Origin: Desulfuromonadaceae bacterium
Lineage (GTDB): Bacteria; Desulfobacterota; Desulfuromonadia; Geobacterales; Pseudopelobacteraceae
Direction of reading: 5' to 3'
Assembly (NCBI GenBank): GCA_028681335.1
Contig: JAQUIT010000004.1
Location: 1 to 64,000 of the forward strand
Length of the DNA stretch: 64,000 nucleotides
Shown: one piece after another, positions 1 through 9,360 of the stretch
How the letters are laid out: the number at the start of each line of letters is the position of its first letter
Numbering within the stretch: the first letter of the stretch is position 1
Notes under the pieces: generated by a model
The model's input: only the letters and a program-made list of their open reading frames with translations
Databases searched by the model: none
Told to the model about the DNA's origin: nothing
Program-made: the position numbers and the translations under genes

Positions 1-1712
1 GATTTAATAATCATTTCTGTGCATTCATCAAAGACCTTCTCGTCATCACTAAAGCGCGACAGATAGCGTTTTCTCAGGCGTTGGGCAGAAAGCTGGATCG
101 GGGTTAACGGGTTTTTAATTTCATGGGCTATTCTGCGGGCAACCTCCCGCCAGGCAGCCATGCGTTGAGCGCGCATCATCTGAGTCAGATCATCAAGAAC
201 GGCAACCATACCAAGTATTTCTCCATTTACGGCGCGCAGCAGCGTCAGATGAAGCTGCAAGGCAATACGCGATCCATTTATATCCAGAAATATCTGTTTG
301 CTGATCGTCCCGTTTTTTGACTGCAATAGCTCTCTGATTGAATCAGAGGCCATTTCGATATGTTTACTCCTGACGACATCGCGGTAGTTTTTGCCCAAAA
401 CATTTTCGGCGCTCAGATTGAGCAAGCGTTCGGCAGAGGTATTAATCGTACGCAACAGGCCTTCACTATCGATAGAAATTACGCCGGCGGCAACGTTCCG
501 CAGCACAATCTCCATATATTGCTGACGTCGCTCGATTTCCCGGTTGCTGCGAAGAAGCTCGAGATTGGATACGTTCAGTGCATCCTGCTTGGTACGCAGA
601 TCTTCCGTCATAAGATTGAAGGACTGGACCAAGAGGCCAATTTCATCTGCAGAATAGGAATCTATACGGACATCAAGATTCCCGCCTGCTACGGCATGAG
701 TTGCGTCCACAAGCTCCTGAAGAGGCCTGGTCATACTGTTCGCCAGATAGACACCCATCCAGTATGCAAAAAAGACAATCACCATTGTAATTAAGAAGAG
801 GGTAATTATATAGGCGGTCCTGATCGGATTTTTCAGGATTTTAAGCTGGCGGAATTCATGATATGAGTTGGTAATCTCTTTCATCTTGTTTACAAGAGAG
901 TACGGCACATAATAATTAACAACAACTACACCAACTATATCAGACGCATTCCAGGTAGAACGAATCGGCACAATACCGCGGATTAAATCGGCCTTTCCTG
1001 CCTGATTAACTCTGGTAAGCTCCTCACCGGCAAGTCCACGCTTGATGTCCTCAGAAGAGGGGTTGGTAAATTCACCTTTTGGTACCGCCGGATTTGACGA
1101 TCGGACCAATTCCTCATGCTGGGCGGAATACACCTCAACAACCCCCAGGTTATATTCACTCTGTTTCTGGTGGATAAGCCGTTTGAGCTGTGGCAGGTTG
1201 GCTTCGTTCAGCAGTTTCTGATCTTTAATAAAGGTGCTGATCTGTCTGCCGTAATAGAGTGAATTGACAGCCGAGCTTTTGTAGTACGTCTGCGCCACTT
1301 CAAGCGACTCACTCAGAGATGATTCAACCTGTGTATTGAACCAGTTATGCACGGTATTATTAATGAAACCGGCTGCAGCAAAAAAGAGCAGTAGAGTCGG
1401 GACCAGCGAGAGGGCAACAAACGAGAGAACAAGCTTGGTACGTAGTTTCTTTGCAAATGGATTTGAGCGGCTTTCAACAAAAAGTTTTACAACATTGCGG
1501 CTTACCAGATAAACCAGCAGAATTACCAACAGAATGACAACATTGATTACTACAAAAATTGCGATAATGCTCCCCAGTTTGGCATCTCCGCTTAACTGGG
1601 TAAGGCTGATTTCAGCCCTGGTCAGGAACACAATTAATAGTACAGCCAAGACAATTATGATCGCTTCCCGCAATCTCTTTTTCCGCTCTTGACGCGAAAC
1701 GGATGTATTCAT
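1..1712 (-). CDS. ntrY: NtrY-type membrane sensor histidine kinase (partial)
   Basis: The gene runs off the left edge, so only its first 570 residues are visible. The N-terminal third has several hydrophobic segments (about residues 17-35, 50-70 and 95-115), then an extracytoplasmic stretch and another membrane segment near residue 300. HAMP (about 325-375) and PAS (about 395-505) domains follow. The H-box reads RRIAHEIKNPLTPIQLSAQR, with the phospho-accepting His at about 530. This H-box and the multi-pass N-terminus are typical of NtrY, the nitrogen-related kinase partner of NtrX. The ATP-binding domain and any ntrX gene would lie outside the window. It is divergent from the next gene. Confidence 0.85.
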   Translation of the reverse strand, partial: MNTSVSRQERKKRLREAIIIVLAVLLIVFLTRAEISLTQLSGDAKLGSIIAIFVVINVVILLVILLVYLVSRNVVKLFVESRSNPFAKKLRTKLVLSFVALSLVPTLLLFFAAAGFINNTVHNWFNTQVESSLSESLEVAQTYYKSSAVNSLYYGRQISTFIKDQKLLNEANLPQLKRLIHQKQSEYNLGVVEVYSAQHEELVRSSNPAVPKGEFTNPSSEDIKRGLAGEELTRVNQAGKADLIRGIVPIRSTWNASDIVGVVVVNYYVPYSLVNKMKEITNSYHEFRQLKILKNPIRTAYIITLFLITMVIVFFAYWMGVYLANSMTRPLQELVDATHAVAGGNLDVRIDSYSADEIGLLVQSFNLMTEDLRTKQDALNVSNLELLRSNREIERRQQYMEIVLRNVAAGVISIDSEGLLRTINTSAERLLNLSAENVLGKNYRDVVRSKHIEMASDSIRELLQSKNGTISKQIFLDINGSRIALQLHLTLLRAVNGEILGMVAVLDDLTQMMRAQRMAAWREVARRIAHEIKNPLTPIQLSAQRLRKRYLSRFSDDEKVFDECTEMIIK

Positions 1713-1865
1713 TAAACGGTATTTCCTTTCCAATTTAAATACATGCTGATACTAGCATAGATATAATTCGTTTAAAACTCATTGTTGCATTTTTGCATCA
1801 ATTGCCGATTAAATTCTGGTATGATATTGTCCGTATCATCAACAACAACGGACCGGAGTCAGGGC

Positions 1866-2312
1866 ATGCGCATTCAAGACTCATCATCACTAAGAGAGCT
1901 GGACAAAAATACCAAGAACTCTTCACCGATAAAAAAAATGATGAATTCGTTTTTTATCGATGAATTAAGTCATCAGGAGGAGGGTGTCAATTCGTATCAG
2001 GATGATACGGAGGCGCTCAGAAACGAAATTGAGAATGCAGGAAACCTGCTGACAACTGAACCGACACTGGCAAACTTCAAACAATTTCGCGATCTATTAA
2101 GCAAGCTGGCCAAAAAGGTGAATTCCGAGGCCTACCGGTTGGATAAGTTTGGCGGCACGCCCCAGAATCCTCGCTACTATGAAATAATTACGGTGATAAA
2201 CCGTGAAGCCGATAATCTTTACAATCTTATCGTCAAAGAGAATAAGGATCCGATGGCCATTACCGCAAAGGTCATCGGCATCAAGGGGTTAGTGGTAGAT
2301 TTAATTACATGA
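1866..2312 (+). CDS. YaaR/DUF327 family protein
   Basis: A 148-residue soluble protein resembling the YaaR (DUF327) family, whose biochemical role is not established. The conserved family core is visible from about residue 60, including FRDLLSKLAKKV, a GG.....RYYEII stretch and a C-terminal KVIGIKGLVVDLIT helix. An upstream in-frame ATG at 1782 exists, but the start at 1866 is preceded by GGAG with normal spacing and is preferred. It lies 61 bp before the TPR gene, in the same direction, so co-transcription is possible. A TATGAT hexamer upstream may be a -10 element, but I could not pair it with a convincing -35. Confidence 0.7.
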   Translation: MRIQDSSSLRELDKNTKNSSPIKKMMNSFFIDELSHQEEGVNSYQDDTEALRNEIENAGNLLTTEPTLANFKQFRDLLSKLAKKVNSEAYRLDKFGGTPQNPRYYEIITVINREADNLYNLIVKENKDPMAITAKVIGIKGLVVDLIT

Positions 2313-2373
2313 GCTGCACGCAGATACCTACTGATTCATATGAATAGAAACTATAATGGGAGAAAGACTGATC

Positions 2374-3171
2374 ATGAGTGATACAGAATTGAATACAATT
2401 GTACAGAAGGGGCTTGAACTGCTCGACCAGGGAGCTGTCAAACAGGCTATTTCTATCTTTGAAGAGTACTTGAACACCGACAAAAGTCAGCCTGACGGCT
2501 GGTTCTACCTTGGTGACGCACTGGCTGAAGACGGACAACTGGATGATGCCATCGCCCGCTACAATGAAGGTCTGAAACTGGCACCTGAAGACACCGATGC
2601 CTTGACGACTCTGGGCGATATGCTGCTCGAATCTGGCGACCACAAGGGATCACTCGACTGTTACAAAAAGGTTTTGGAATTAGACCCGAAGGATGCTGAT
2701 GCGCTTGTCAGTATCGGCCTGGTACATAACAGCCAGGACCGCAGCGAAGATGCAATACGTGCCTTCACCCAGGCGCTCGAACTCGAGCCTGACAATGTTT
2801 TTGCCCTGAACGCCATGGGAGATGCACTTTACGGCCAGGGAGATGTGGACGGAGCCATCGACGCCTTTACTAGAGGCGTTGAAATTGATCCAAAGGACCC
2901 GGCGGCCCACTTCAACCTTGGAGAGCTGTATTATGATCTGGAGGAGCTGGAAGAAGCCGAGGATGAGTGCCTTGAAGCTGTCCGGTGTGATCCCGCCTAC
3001 AGCATGGCATACTTGACTTTGGGTGGCATCTGTATGGATCAGGACCGCACGTCCGATGCTATAGCACATTTCGAAAGTTACCTTAAATTCGAGACATCAG
3101 CTCAGGCCGCCGACATGATTGCCGAAGTAAAGGCGGTTGTCGAAGGACTCAAAGAAGAATTAAAGGGGTAG
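2374..3171 (+). CDS. Tetratricopeptide repeat protein
   Basis: A 265-residue protein built almost wholly of TPR units. At least six 34-residue repeats can be followed from about residue 8 to 240, with the usual A..G..L.....Y..A...Y.. spacing (for example GDALAEDGQLDDAIARYNEG). There is no signal peptide or membrane segment, so it is probably a cytoplasmic scaffold for protein contacts. The protein is strongly acidic. The start at 2374 is favoured over an in-frame ATG at 2356 because GGGAGAAAG lies just upstream of it. It ends 2 bp before the TatD-radical SAM gene, which suggests one operon. Its partner cannot be told from sequence. Confidence 0.85.
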   Translation: MSDTELNTIVQKGLELLDQGAVKQAISIFEEYLNTDKSQPDGWFYLGDALAEDGQLDDAIARYNEGLKLAPEDTDALTTLGDMLLESGDHKGSLDCYKKVLELDPKDADALVSIGLVHNSQDRSEDAIRAFTQALELEPDNVFALNAMGDALYGQGDVDGAIDAFTRGVEIDPKDPAAHFNLGELYYDLEELEEAEDECLEAVRCDPAYSMAYLTLGGICMDQDRTSDAIAHFESYLKFETSAQAADMIAEVKAVVEGLKEELKG

Positions 3172-3173
3172 TA

Positions 3174-4559
3174 ATGCCGCATCAAAAGCCTGTTCTGATT
3201 GATTCACACGCACATATATACTATAGCGACTATACTGCAGACTTTGACGAAATGCTGAAACGCGCCGAAGATGTCGGCGTTGCTGCCATCCTTGTGGTTG
3301 GAACCGACATCGAATCAAGTCACAAAGCGGTCGAACTTGCGGAGAAATATCCACAACTGTATGCCGCTGTGGGTATTCATCCTCACGATGCCGGACCTGT
3401 TACCGAAAACTGTTACGATGTGATCCGGACGCTTGCTGTTTCCAGTCAGAAGGTTGTTGCCATAGGTGAGATAGGACTTGATTTCTATCGCGACAGGTCG
3501 CCGCGGGACCGGCAGGAAATAGTTTTTCGACGTTTCCTGCAGATTGCGGCTGAGCTCGGAAAGCCGGTTATTATTCACGACCGCGATGCCCATGATCGTG
3601 TTATGGCGATTCTCAGAGAGGAAAAAGTGCGTAAGGGGGTCCTGCACTGTTTTTCAGGCGACGCCGCCATGGCTTTCGAGGCGTCAGCACTCGGCTTTCA
3701 TATTTCGATCCCCGGGACTATCACCTACCCTGGCAACCAGCATTTAAGGGATGTTGTGCAAGCCGTCAGCATCGATCGCATGCTGGTCGAGACTGACTGC
3801 CCCTACCTGACCCCGGTCCCGCATCGCGGCAAGCGTAACGAACCAGCTTACGTACGGCTTGCAGCCGAGAAAGTGGCAGAAGTTAAAGGACTGACACTGG
3901 AGGACGTCGCCCGCATAACGACCAAGAACAGCAGTGACCTGTTCGGCATCAACCTCTGGGACCAGTCAACAAAGATAGCCTACCGGATTCGCAACTCGAT
4001 GTATCTGAACATCACCAACCGCTGTTCAAACCGCTGCACTTTCTGCCCGAAGTTTGAAGATTTCACTGTCAAGGGTCACAACCTGATGTTGAACAGTGAA
4101 CCTTCGTTCGACGAGATTATGGCGGCCGTCGGCCAGCCGGAAGGGATCAACGAGATTGTATTCTGTGGCTATGGTGAGCCACTCATCCGTCTTGATTTGG
4201 TCAAACAGGTTGCAGCAGCCCTCAAGGTTCGCGGCTATCAGATTCGTATTAATACCGATGGTCAGGCTAATCTGGTACATGGCCGTAATATTCTTCCGGA
4301 GTTAGCTGGCCTGGTGGACAGCATATCCGTCAGCCTCAATGCTCCGGATGCTGCAACATACAGTCGCATCTGCAACACCCCTTTTGCTGAAGCAGGCTTC
4401 AGCGGAGTATGTGACTTTATCCAGTCAGCAACAGCTCATATTCCACAAGTTGTGGCCAGTGTTGTAACGGTACCGGGTGTTGACGTTGAAGCCTGCCGGA
4501 TAGTGGCAGAATCGCTGGGAGCTGAGTTTCGTGTGCGGGAATACTCGGAAGTCGGGTGA
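3174..4559 (+). CDS. TatD-family metal-dependent nuclease fused to a radical SAM domain
   Basis: A 461-residue two-domain protein. Residues 1-260 are a TatD-type hydrolase: DSHAH metal ligands (His12, His14), GEIGLDFYRD, HCFSG and ETDCPYLTP are all present, so the metal site looks intact. TatD proteins are metal-dependent DNases that also act in tRNA or DNA quality control. Residues 275-461 are a compact radical SAM domain with NRCSNRCTFC (C-x3-C-x2-C) and a FCGYGEPL motif. A separate radical SAM family encoded beside tatD is known; here both are one chain. The substrate of the radical SAM part is unknown. It starts 2 bp after the TPR gene and ends before a perfect palindromic terminator. Confidence 0.88.
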   Translation: MPHQKPVLIDSHAHIYYSDYTADFDEMLKRAEDVGVAAILVVGTDIESSHKAVELAEKYPQLYAAVGIHPHDAGPVTENCYDVIRTLAVSSQKVVAIGEIGLDFYRDRSPRDRQEIVFRRFLQIAAELGKPVIIHDRDAHDRVMAILREEKVRKGVLHCFSGDAAMAFEASALGFHISIPGTITYPGNQHLRDVVQAVSIDRMLVETDCPYLTPVPHRGKRNEPAYVRLAAEKVAEVKGLTLEDVARITTKNSSDLFGINLWDQSTKIAYRIRNSMYLNITNRCSNRCTFCPKFEDFTVKGHNLMLNSEPSFDEIMAAVGQPEGINEIVFCGYGEPLIRLDLVKQVAAALKVRGYQIRINTDGQANLVHGRNILPELAGLVDSISVSLNAPDAATYSRICNTPFAEAGFSGVCDFIQSATAHIPQVVASVVTVPGVDVEACRIVAESLGAEFRVREYSEVG

Positions 4560-4614
4560 TAATCAGCCAAGACACAAGACAGCCTGTTGTGGCAGTCTAC
4601 TGATAATAAAAAAA

Positions 4615-4636
4615 GGCCACGTCAATTGACGTGGCC
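4615..4636. terminator. Bidirectional palindromic terminator
   Basis: A perfect 22-bp palindrome (arm GGCCACGTCAA and its complement) is flanked by an A-run on the left (4607-4614) and TTTGAATTTTTT on the right. It can end the TatD-radical SAM transcript on the plus strand and the tRNA-His transcript on the minus strand. Confidence 0.85.
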
Positions 4637-4647
4637 TTTGAATTTTT

Positions 4648-4724
4648 TGGGGTGGCTGGAGGGTATCGAACCCTCGAATATACGAGTCACAGTCGTACGT
4701 GTTAACCGCTTCACCACAGCCACC
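4648..4724 (-). tRNA. tRNA-His (GTG anticodon)
   Basis: The minus strand folds into a full cloverleaf. The anticodon stem TACGA/TCGTA encloses the loop CTGTGAC with anticodon GTG; the T arm is GAGGG-TTCGATA-CCCTC; the acceptor pairs GTGGCTG with CAGCCAC. The gene encodes the extra G at -1 opposite discriminator C73, the identity element of histidine tRNA, and an encoded CCA end. Confidence 0.97.
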
Positions 4725-4815
4725 ATATAAGAGACGATTTAATAGCCCGAACCGACCCTATAAGTCAAGATATTTTTAAGTCACAAGCTATATATTTTTA
4801 AATTGAAGCCGTGTT

Positions 4816-6720
4816 TTACCCCTTTAACAACTGAAGAATCTGCTGCAAACATTTATACTCATTATCCGTCAGGCTGCAGTCGTGATATACGGCTCTGGCA
4901 TAGATCCCTACAAATTCTAAGACATCTTCATTGTCTGTTGCCGCAGCTATTTCAAACAAACCCTTATCGCCCGCAGAAACACCAAACTTAAGTTCTACAG
5001 TACGAAGGAAACGATTCAGGATACGCCGTTCACGGGGATAAAAAAACGAAGTACGCCTGACTGCAAAAAACAAAGCGGCTACAAGCAACATAACGGCAAA
5101 ATACGGCACACTACTTCGAAGTATTTTAGTTGCATTGATACCCTGTAAACGCGAACCGACATCGGCCGCTATTTTAATCTGCTGTTCAAAGTCATAGGTT
5201 ATAACTAAACGGTTCCACGCGTGATTAAATGAATCAAAAGCCTGTCGTATATTAAGTTTAAGAGTGTTCACCTCTGGTGCCTTCCAGACATCTCCTGCAT
5301 TGGTGGCAAAACTGCTGGGATCGATCCTCGTCCAGCCACCACCATTTATATACGCTTCTACCCAGACATGAGCTCTATCTTCAGTAACAAGGTAATAACC
5401 GCCCAACTGATTATATTCGCCGCCAAGATAACCGCCAACGACACGACAAGGCACACCAACTGCGCGCAGCAACAGAGCAAATGATGAAGCAAAAAATTCA
5501 CAATGCCCCTGTTTCTTATCAAAGATGAACTGCTCCATAGCACTGTCACCGGTCGGCAAATCTTTTGTAGAGTAGCGGTAGCCCCCGTTTCTAAAATAGT
5601 TTTCCAGCTGCTTTACTCTGGTACGATCATCATCAGCCGTACGAACTATTGTCTCCGCAAGAGCTTTAATCCGAGCGGGGAGCCGCTCCGGCAGTTGGAG
5701 GTAAAACTGGCTATCAAGCTGATTGCGTTGTGCGATCACTCCGCTTGATAGAGAATCTGCAGTATAGCTAAGGCGCTTACCGGCGCTTCCTATAAGCTCG
5801 AAGACACCATCAGGCGATCGCTTTACCCGTTGCAGGGCAATTGCGGTAGGACGATCAAGAGCGATCAGAGTACGGATTGCAGTTGGCTCGGGATAGATAA
5901 CCTGTGAAACCGGTTTGATAGTAATTACCGGTCGTTCAACCGGAACCTGTGCAATGCGCGTCCACTTGATCCCATCGGTACGGTTAAACACAGTTCCGCG
6001 CCAGTACGGCTGAGATTGACCCTGCTGAGGCATTTCAGCCCGAAAGACAAGCGCGCCTGACACGGTGATACTGCTTTTATTACCAGGTTCTACCGTGTCT
6101 GAATAACCGCTTGTCGTCGCAGTCTGTGGATTGAGAAAGTGCCATAGCGGTAGTTGGGTTCGCGGCATGATCGGAAAGAAAAATAGTAACAGCGGTACTG
6201 ACAGCAAAGGCATTAACAGACCGAAAGCTAGAATTTTTTTAAGGTCAGGCAACGTTACCGCAATTGCCTGGTCCTGTTTCTGAAACGTCAATAACACCAG
6301 AGCAAGAGACACAACAAAGAGCAATACTCCGAGGTAGAGTAGAAAAACCGGGCTCAGGTCAAACAGCGAGGAAGACGCAAGACAGAACATCGAAAGGACA
6401 TATATCTGTAGAGAGTATCTGACTGTTTTTTCACCACTAAGCCGGACGGCGAGCATTATTGCCAGCACACTGATTACCGGCTGTATCGGATTGGCACTGC
6501 TGAACTGCATAGCGTAGAAGAAAAAAACGGGGACAATGACGACGTTCTGCATCCAGGGCCTCAGCGGCCACCTTCCACTGCGATCCTGCCAGACCCCGGA
6601 GATAACACCAACCAACAAAATCGTACGAGGCATTGCCGTCAACCAAGGGAACAGCGGTATCATGCCACACAAACCAATAGCATAGGTCAGTATAGTCGTC
6701 AGGGATCTAATCGCTACCAT
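4816..6720 (-). CDS. Membrane transglutaminase-like protein (TgpA/DUF3488 type)
   Basis: A 634-residue integral membrane protein. The first 190 residues hold about six hydrophobic segments (DUF3488-like), a long extracytoplasmic region carries a transglutaminase-like cysteine-protease fold, and a further membrane segment lies near residue 550 before a cytoplasmic tail (DUF4129-like). The likely catalytic triad is visible: Cys407 in GHCEFFAS, His in AHVWVEAY and Asp in RIDPSS. Proteins of this type are found with DUF58 and MoxR proteins in many bacteria, and a cell-envelope or peptide-processing role is suspected but not settled. Its start overlaps the end of the DUF58 gene by 14 bp, so the two are translationally coupled. 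It is last in a three-gene operon. Confidence 0.88.
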   Translation of the reverse strand: MVAIRSLTTILTYAIGLCGMIPLFPWLTAMPRTILLVGVISGVWQDRSGRWPLRPWMQNVVIVPVFFFYAMQFSSANPIQPVISVLAIMLAVRLSGEKTVRYSLQIYVLSMFCLASSSLFDLSPVFLLYLGVLLFVVSLALVLLTFQKQDQAIAVTLPDLKKILAFGLLMPLLSVPLLLFFFPIMPRTQLPLWHFLNPQTATTSGYSDTVEPGNKSSITVSGALVFRAEMPQQGQSQPYWRGTVFNRTDGIKWTRIAQVPVERPVITIKPVSQVIYPEPTAIRTLIALDRPTAIALQRVKRSPDGVFELIGSAGKRLSYTADSLSSGVIAQRNQLDSQFYLQLPERLPARIKALAETIVRTADDDRTRVKQLENYFRNGGYRYSTKDLPTGDSAMEQFIFDKKQGHCEFFASSFALLLRAVGVPCRVVGGYLGGEYNQLGGYYLVTEDRAHVWVEAYINGGGWTRIDPSSFATNAGDVWKAPEVNTLKLNIRQAFDSFNHAWNRLVITYDFEQQIKIAADVGSRLQGINATKILRSSVPYFAVMLLVAALFFAVRRTSFFYPRERRILNRFLRTVELKFGVSAGDKGLFEIAAATDNEDVLEFVGIYARAVYHDCSLTDNEYKCLQQILQLLKG

Positions 6721-7552
6721 ATAGAGCTAACTCCCTCAGCAATAGCAGGGCGTGCCGTTTACCAGTCCCGACAGCGACGATACGCCCTCCGAGATGCAAC
6801 CCTATAGGCCGGTTACGCCACCAACGCTGAACCAGCCAGGCCGCTCTGGACAACTTTTCCTCCACCCCATACCCCGGTAACCCGTCAAGCTCAATCACCA
6901 ATGGGACAACAACATTCATACCGAAGCCTTTTACCAGCAGGTCATGACTGCGAGCCGAATGCTTCCAATGAATCATCCGTAGCGGCTCTGATCCGGAATA
7001 GGGATATATACGCTCAAGCTCACCACTCAGGCCGCGTTCACGACGCAGAGAAACTCCGACCGCCTGTGTCCCTTCCCCACCACCTACTGAATCGCTGGCA
7101 ATCGGAGCCGGAAAGACCGTCACCTTGCGATCAATTTCAATACGCCAATAGCGGGTAAAGAAACCGACCGGATATGGTGAGCTGATTGTTATCAGACCAA
7201 GAAGGACTTCCCCACGCTGGTGGAAAGTAATCTGGACAGGTGCATCACATACGGAGTTCGGGGTAACAAGAGGAACAACAACAGTCTGGCCGCCTTGACA
7301 CTCAACCTGGATAATAAATGAGGGGAGAAAATGTTTGCTGTTTTTTACTGACAAACTAAAAGTCGCCGGGGTCCCGACGTAGATCTCTTCCGGAGGGTGA
7401 AGATCCGGAATCAGCTTCTTGATGTTATACATTCCAGCAAGACCGGTAACCGACATAAATGCCAGTAAGCCGGAAACAACCAGAAAAAGCAGGTTGTTAC
7501 CGGTATTAACCGCTGCGAATCCGATCAGGAGCGTAATCAGAACATAAAGCAT
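6707..7552 (-). CDS. DUF58 domain protein
   Basis: A 281-residue protein with two hydrophobic N-terminal segments (about residues 2-18 and 22-42) and a cytoplasmic DUF58 region. The family signature is clear: YSGSEPLRMIHWKHSARS near residue 190, followed by DLLVKGF. DUF58 proteins resemble von Willebrand A-like domains and are nearly always encoded beside MoxR ATPases, as here. It lies 17 bp after the MoxR gene and overlaps the transglutaminase gene. A chaperone-like role with MoxR at the membrane is inferred from family context only. Confidence 0.88.
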   Translation of the reverse strand: MLYVLITLLIGFAAVNTGNNLLFLVVSGLLAFMSVTGLAGMYNIKKLIPDLHPPEEIYVGTPATFSLSVKNSKHFLPSFIIQVECQGGQTVVVPLVTPNSVCDAPVQITFHQRGEVLLGLITISSPYPVGFFTRYWRIEIDRKVTVFPAPIASDSVGGGEGTQAVGVSLRRERGLSGELERIYPYSGSEPLRMIHWKHSARSHDLLVKGFGMNVVVPLVIELDGLPGYGVEEKLSRAAWLVQRWWRNRPIGLHLGGRIVAVGTGKRHALLLLRELALYGSD

Positions 7553-7569
7553 CCCGGATGTGCTTATTT

Positions 7570-8511
7570 TCAGGCCAAAGGCAGCGCTATGCCGGCGATT
7601 ATTGTCCGTATCACTCCTCCACGCTCAACAGTCGCCATGTCATTACGCATCACCAAACGATGGGCGCAAACAGGAACTGCAATACCTTTAACATCATCCG
7701 GGGCAACATAGTCGCGCCCGTCTAGAAATGCGGCTGCCTTGGCTGCCTGAGCAATATTGATAGCCGCCCTGGTTGAAAGACCGTTCTGGATCAAGTCGTG
7801 CGAACGGGTTGCCAGCACCAGATTATGAATATAGGAAAGAACCTTGTCAGAAAGATATACCGCTTTAACCTCATCCCTGGCAGCCAGAATTTCAGCGGAA
7901 TATACCAGCGCTTCGATACTTCCGACCCTTTCCCGGATACCCCCACCGGCAATTATTTCCCGTTCAAGGTGCTCAGCCGGATAACCGATACCGGTACAGA
8001 TCAGAAAACGGTCCAACTGTGATTCCGGCAGCAGAAAAGTACCGCTCTGATCAGAGGGATTCTGGGTTGCAATCACCATGAATGGGTCCGGCAGAGGATA
8101 CGTAATTCCTTCGATCGTAACGCGCCGTTCCTCCATTGCCTCCAACATTGCGCTCTGGGTGCGCGGCATAGCGCGATTAACCTCATCCAGCAGAACAATA
8201 TTGTTAAAAATCGGCCCTGGTTGAAAACTGAAATGCCCTTCTTCACGGTTAAATATTGACAGCCCTGTTATATCTGACGGGAGCAGGTCACTGGTACATT
8301 GAACCCTGCCGAAAGAGAGTCCGGTAACCGCGGCAAGAGCGAGCGCTACCGTTGTCTTGCCAAGACCGGGCAGATCTTCCACCAGAATATGACCACCAAC
8401 CAGCAGAGCAATCACCGATAAACGCAGCACCTCCTCCTTACCCTGTAGATAATCACGGGAGAGGGTCTCAAAAACATTCGTAAAAACGTGGCGCTGAGGC
8501 GTTCGACTCAC
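7570..8511 (-). CDS. MoxR-family AAA+ ATPase
   Basis: A 313-residue AAA+ ATPase of the MoxR group, first gene of the MoxR-DUF58-transglutaminase operon. Walker A is GLGKTT (about residue 48), Walker B is VLLDEVNR, sensor 1 lies in VIATQNP, and the C-terminal lid contains STRAAINIAQAAKAAAFLDGRDYV. MoxR ATPases act as chaperones that help metal insertion or assembly of partner proteins; the direct client here is unknown. The length is normal for the family. The gene follows the hairpin that ends the long pyrimidine operon. Confidence 0.92.
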   Translation of the reverse strand: MSRTPQRHVFTNVFETLSRDYLQGKEEVLRLSVIALLVGGHILVEDLPGLGKTTVALALAAVTGLSFGRVQCTSDLLPSDITGLSIFNREEGHFSFQPGPIFNNIVLLDEVNRAMPRTQSAMLEAMEERRVTIEGITYPLPDPFMVIATQNPSDQSGTFLLPESQLDRFLICTGIGYPAEHLEREIIAGGGIRERVGSIEALVYSAEILAARDEVKAVYLSDKVLSYIHNLVLATRSHDLIQNGLSTRAAINIAQAAKAAAFLDGRDYVAPDDVKGIAVPVCAHRLVMRNDMATVERGGVIRTIIAGIALPLA

Positions 8512-8562
8512 TGGGTACCTCGCTACATGAATTATTTATCGTGGTTGCAAACATTAAACAGA

Positions 8563-8594
8563 GCGACCCCCAGAAGATTGTTCATGGGGGTCGC
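8563..8594 (-). terminator. Probable terminator after the DUF1858 gene
   Basis: A 9-bp perfect stem (GCGACCCCC with its complement) encloses a 14-nt loop. On the minus strand it is followed by TCTGTTTAATGTTTG, which is only modestly T-rich. It sits 19 bp beyond the stop of the DUF1858 gene and separates the pyrimidine operon from the MoxR operon. Confidence 0.65.
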
Positions 8595-8613
8595 AGTCTG
8601 TATCAACATTTTT

Positions 8614-8811
8614 TTAGCCTAGTGCCGTTTTTAAATCACTCATCAGTGCATCAATATCAAGCCCGTGAGCCCGTGCGCCCTGCTCAAGGCTCTCGTTCTG
8701 GGCCCCCATACAGCCGATGCATCCAAGGTTGTGCTTCTGCAGAACCTTGACAGACTCAGGATAGGAACGCATAAGCTCAAAGAAAGTCATATCTTTAGTT
8801 ATCTCAGCCAT
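8614..8811 (-). CDS. DUF1858 small redox-disulfide protein
   Basis: A 65-residue protein of the DUF1858 family (hybrid-cluster-associated redox disulfide domain). The signature is visible: an N-terminal D.TF.EL...YPE....L...N GCIGC block with the Cys-x2-Cys pair (residues 31 and 34), then ESLEQGARAHGLD. A strong AAGGAG precedes the ATG. Its role is probably thiol or metal redox chemistry, but no substrate is known. It is the last gene of the long minus-strand run after greA, 44 bp downstream of it. Confidence 0.85.
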   Translation of the reverse strand: MAEITKDMTFFELMRSYPESVKVLQKHNLGCIGCMGAQNESLEQGARAHGLDIDALMSDLKTALG

Positions 8812-8855
8812 ACAAGGCTCCTTTTCAAAACAATAGTTATATTAAATACAGCAAC

Positions 8856-9332
8856 TTACTCGTACTTTATATCAATTATTTCATATTCTTTTTTACCTGA
8901 AGGGACAATTACCTTGACTGAATCATCAAGCTTATGGCCAATCAGCGCTTTTCCGACAGGTGATGTACAGGATATTTTACTTAATTTAATATCAGCTTCA
9001 TCTTCACCTACAATCTTGTAGGTGACCTCTTCTTCTGACGCAGTGTCATACACGGTTACTGTGCAGCCAAAGACAACCTTATCCGGTTTCATGCCGGACA
9101 GATCAACAACGTGCGCACGAGCCAACTTACCGTTAATCTCCTGAATACGCCCTTCAATGAATCCCTGGCGGTTTTTTGCTGCATCGTATTCGGCATTTTC
9201 CGACAGGTCACCGTGGTCACGCGCTTCGGAAATATCCTGGATTACCTTGGGGCGTTCTTCACGAATAAGACGTTTCAACTCTTCCTGCAATGATTCAAAA
9301 CTCTCTTTTGTTAACGGTATGGTATGGGACAT
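8856..9332 (-). CDS. greA: Transcription elongation factor GreA
   Basis: A 158-residue GreA of normal length. The N-terminal coiled coil (residues 1-75) ends in the tip motif DHGDLSENAEYDAAK, whose acidic residues reach into the RNA polymerase channel to stimulate transcript cleavage. The C-terminal FKBP-like domain includes the SPVGKALIGHK motif. AGGAG lies upstream of the ATG. It starts 28 bp after carB, a gene order seen in other Geobacter genomes, so it is probably co-transcribed with the pyrimidine genes. Confidence 0.97.
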   Translation of the reverse strand: MSHTIPLTKESFESLQEELKRLIREERPKVIQDISEARDHGDLSENAEYDAAKNRQGFIEGRIQEINGKLARAHVVDLSGMKPDKVVFGCTVTVYDTASEEEVTYKIVGEDEADIKLSKISCTSPVGKALIGHKLDDSVKVIVPSGKKEYEIIDIKYE

Positions 9333-9360
9333 CGAGTAGTCTGCTCCTGTAGTAAATAAT

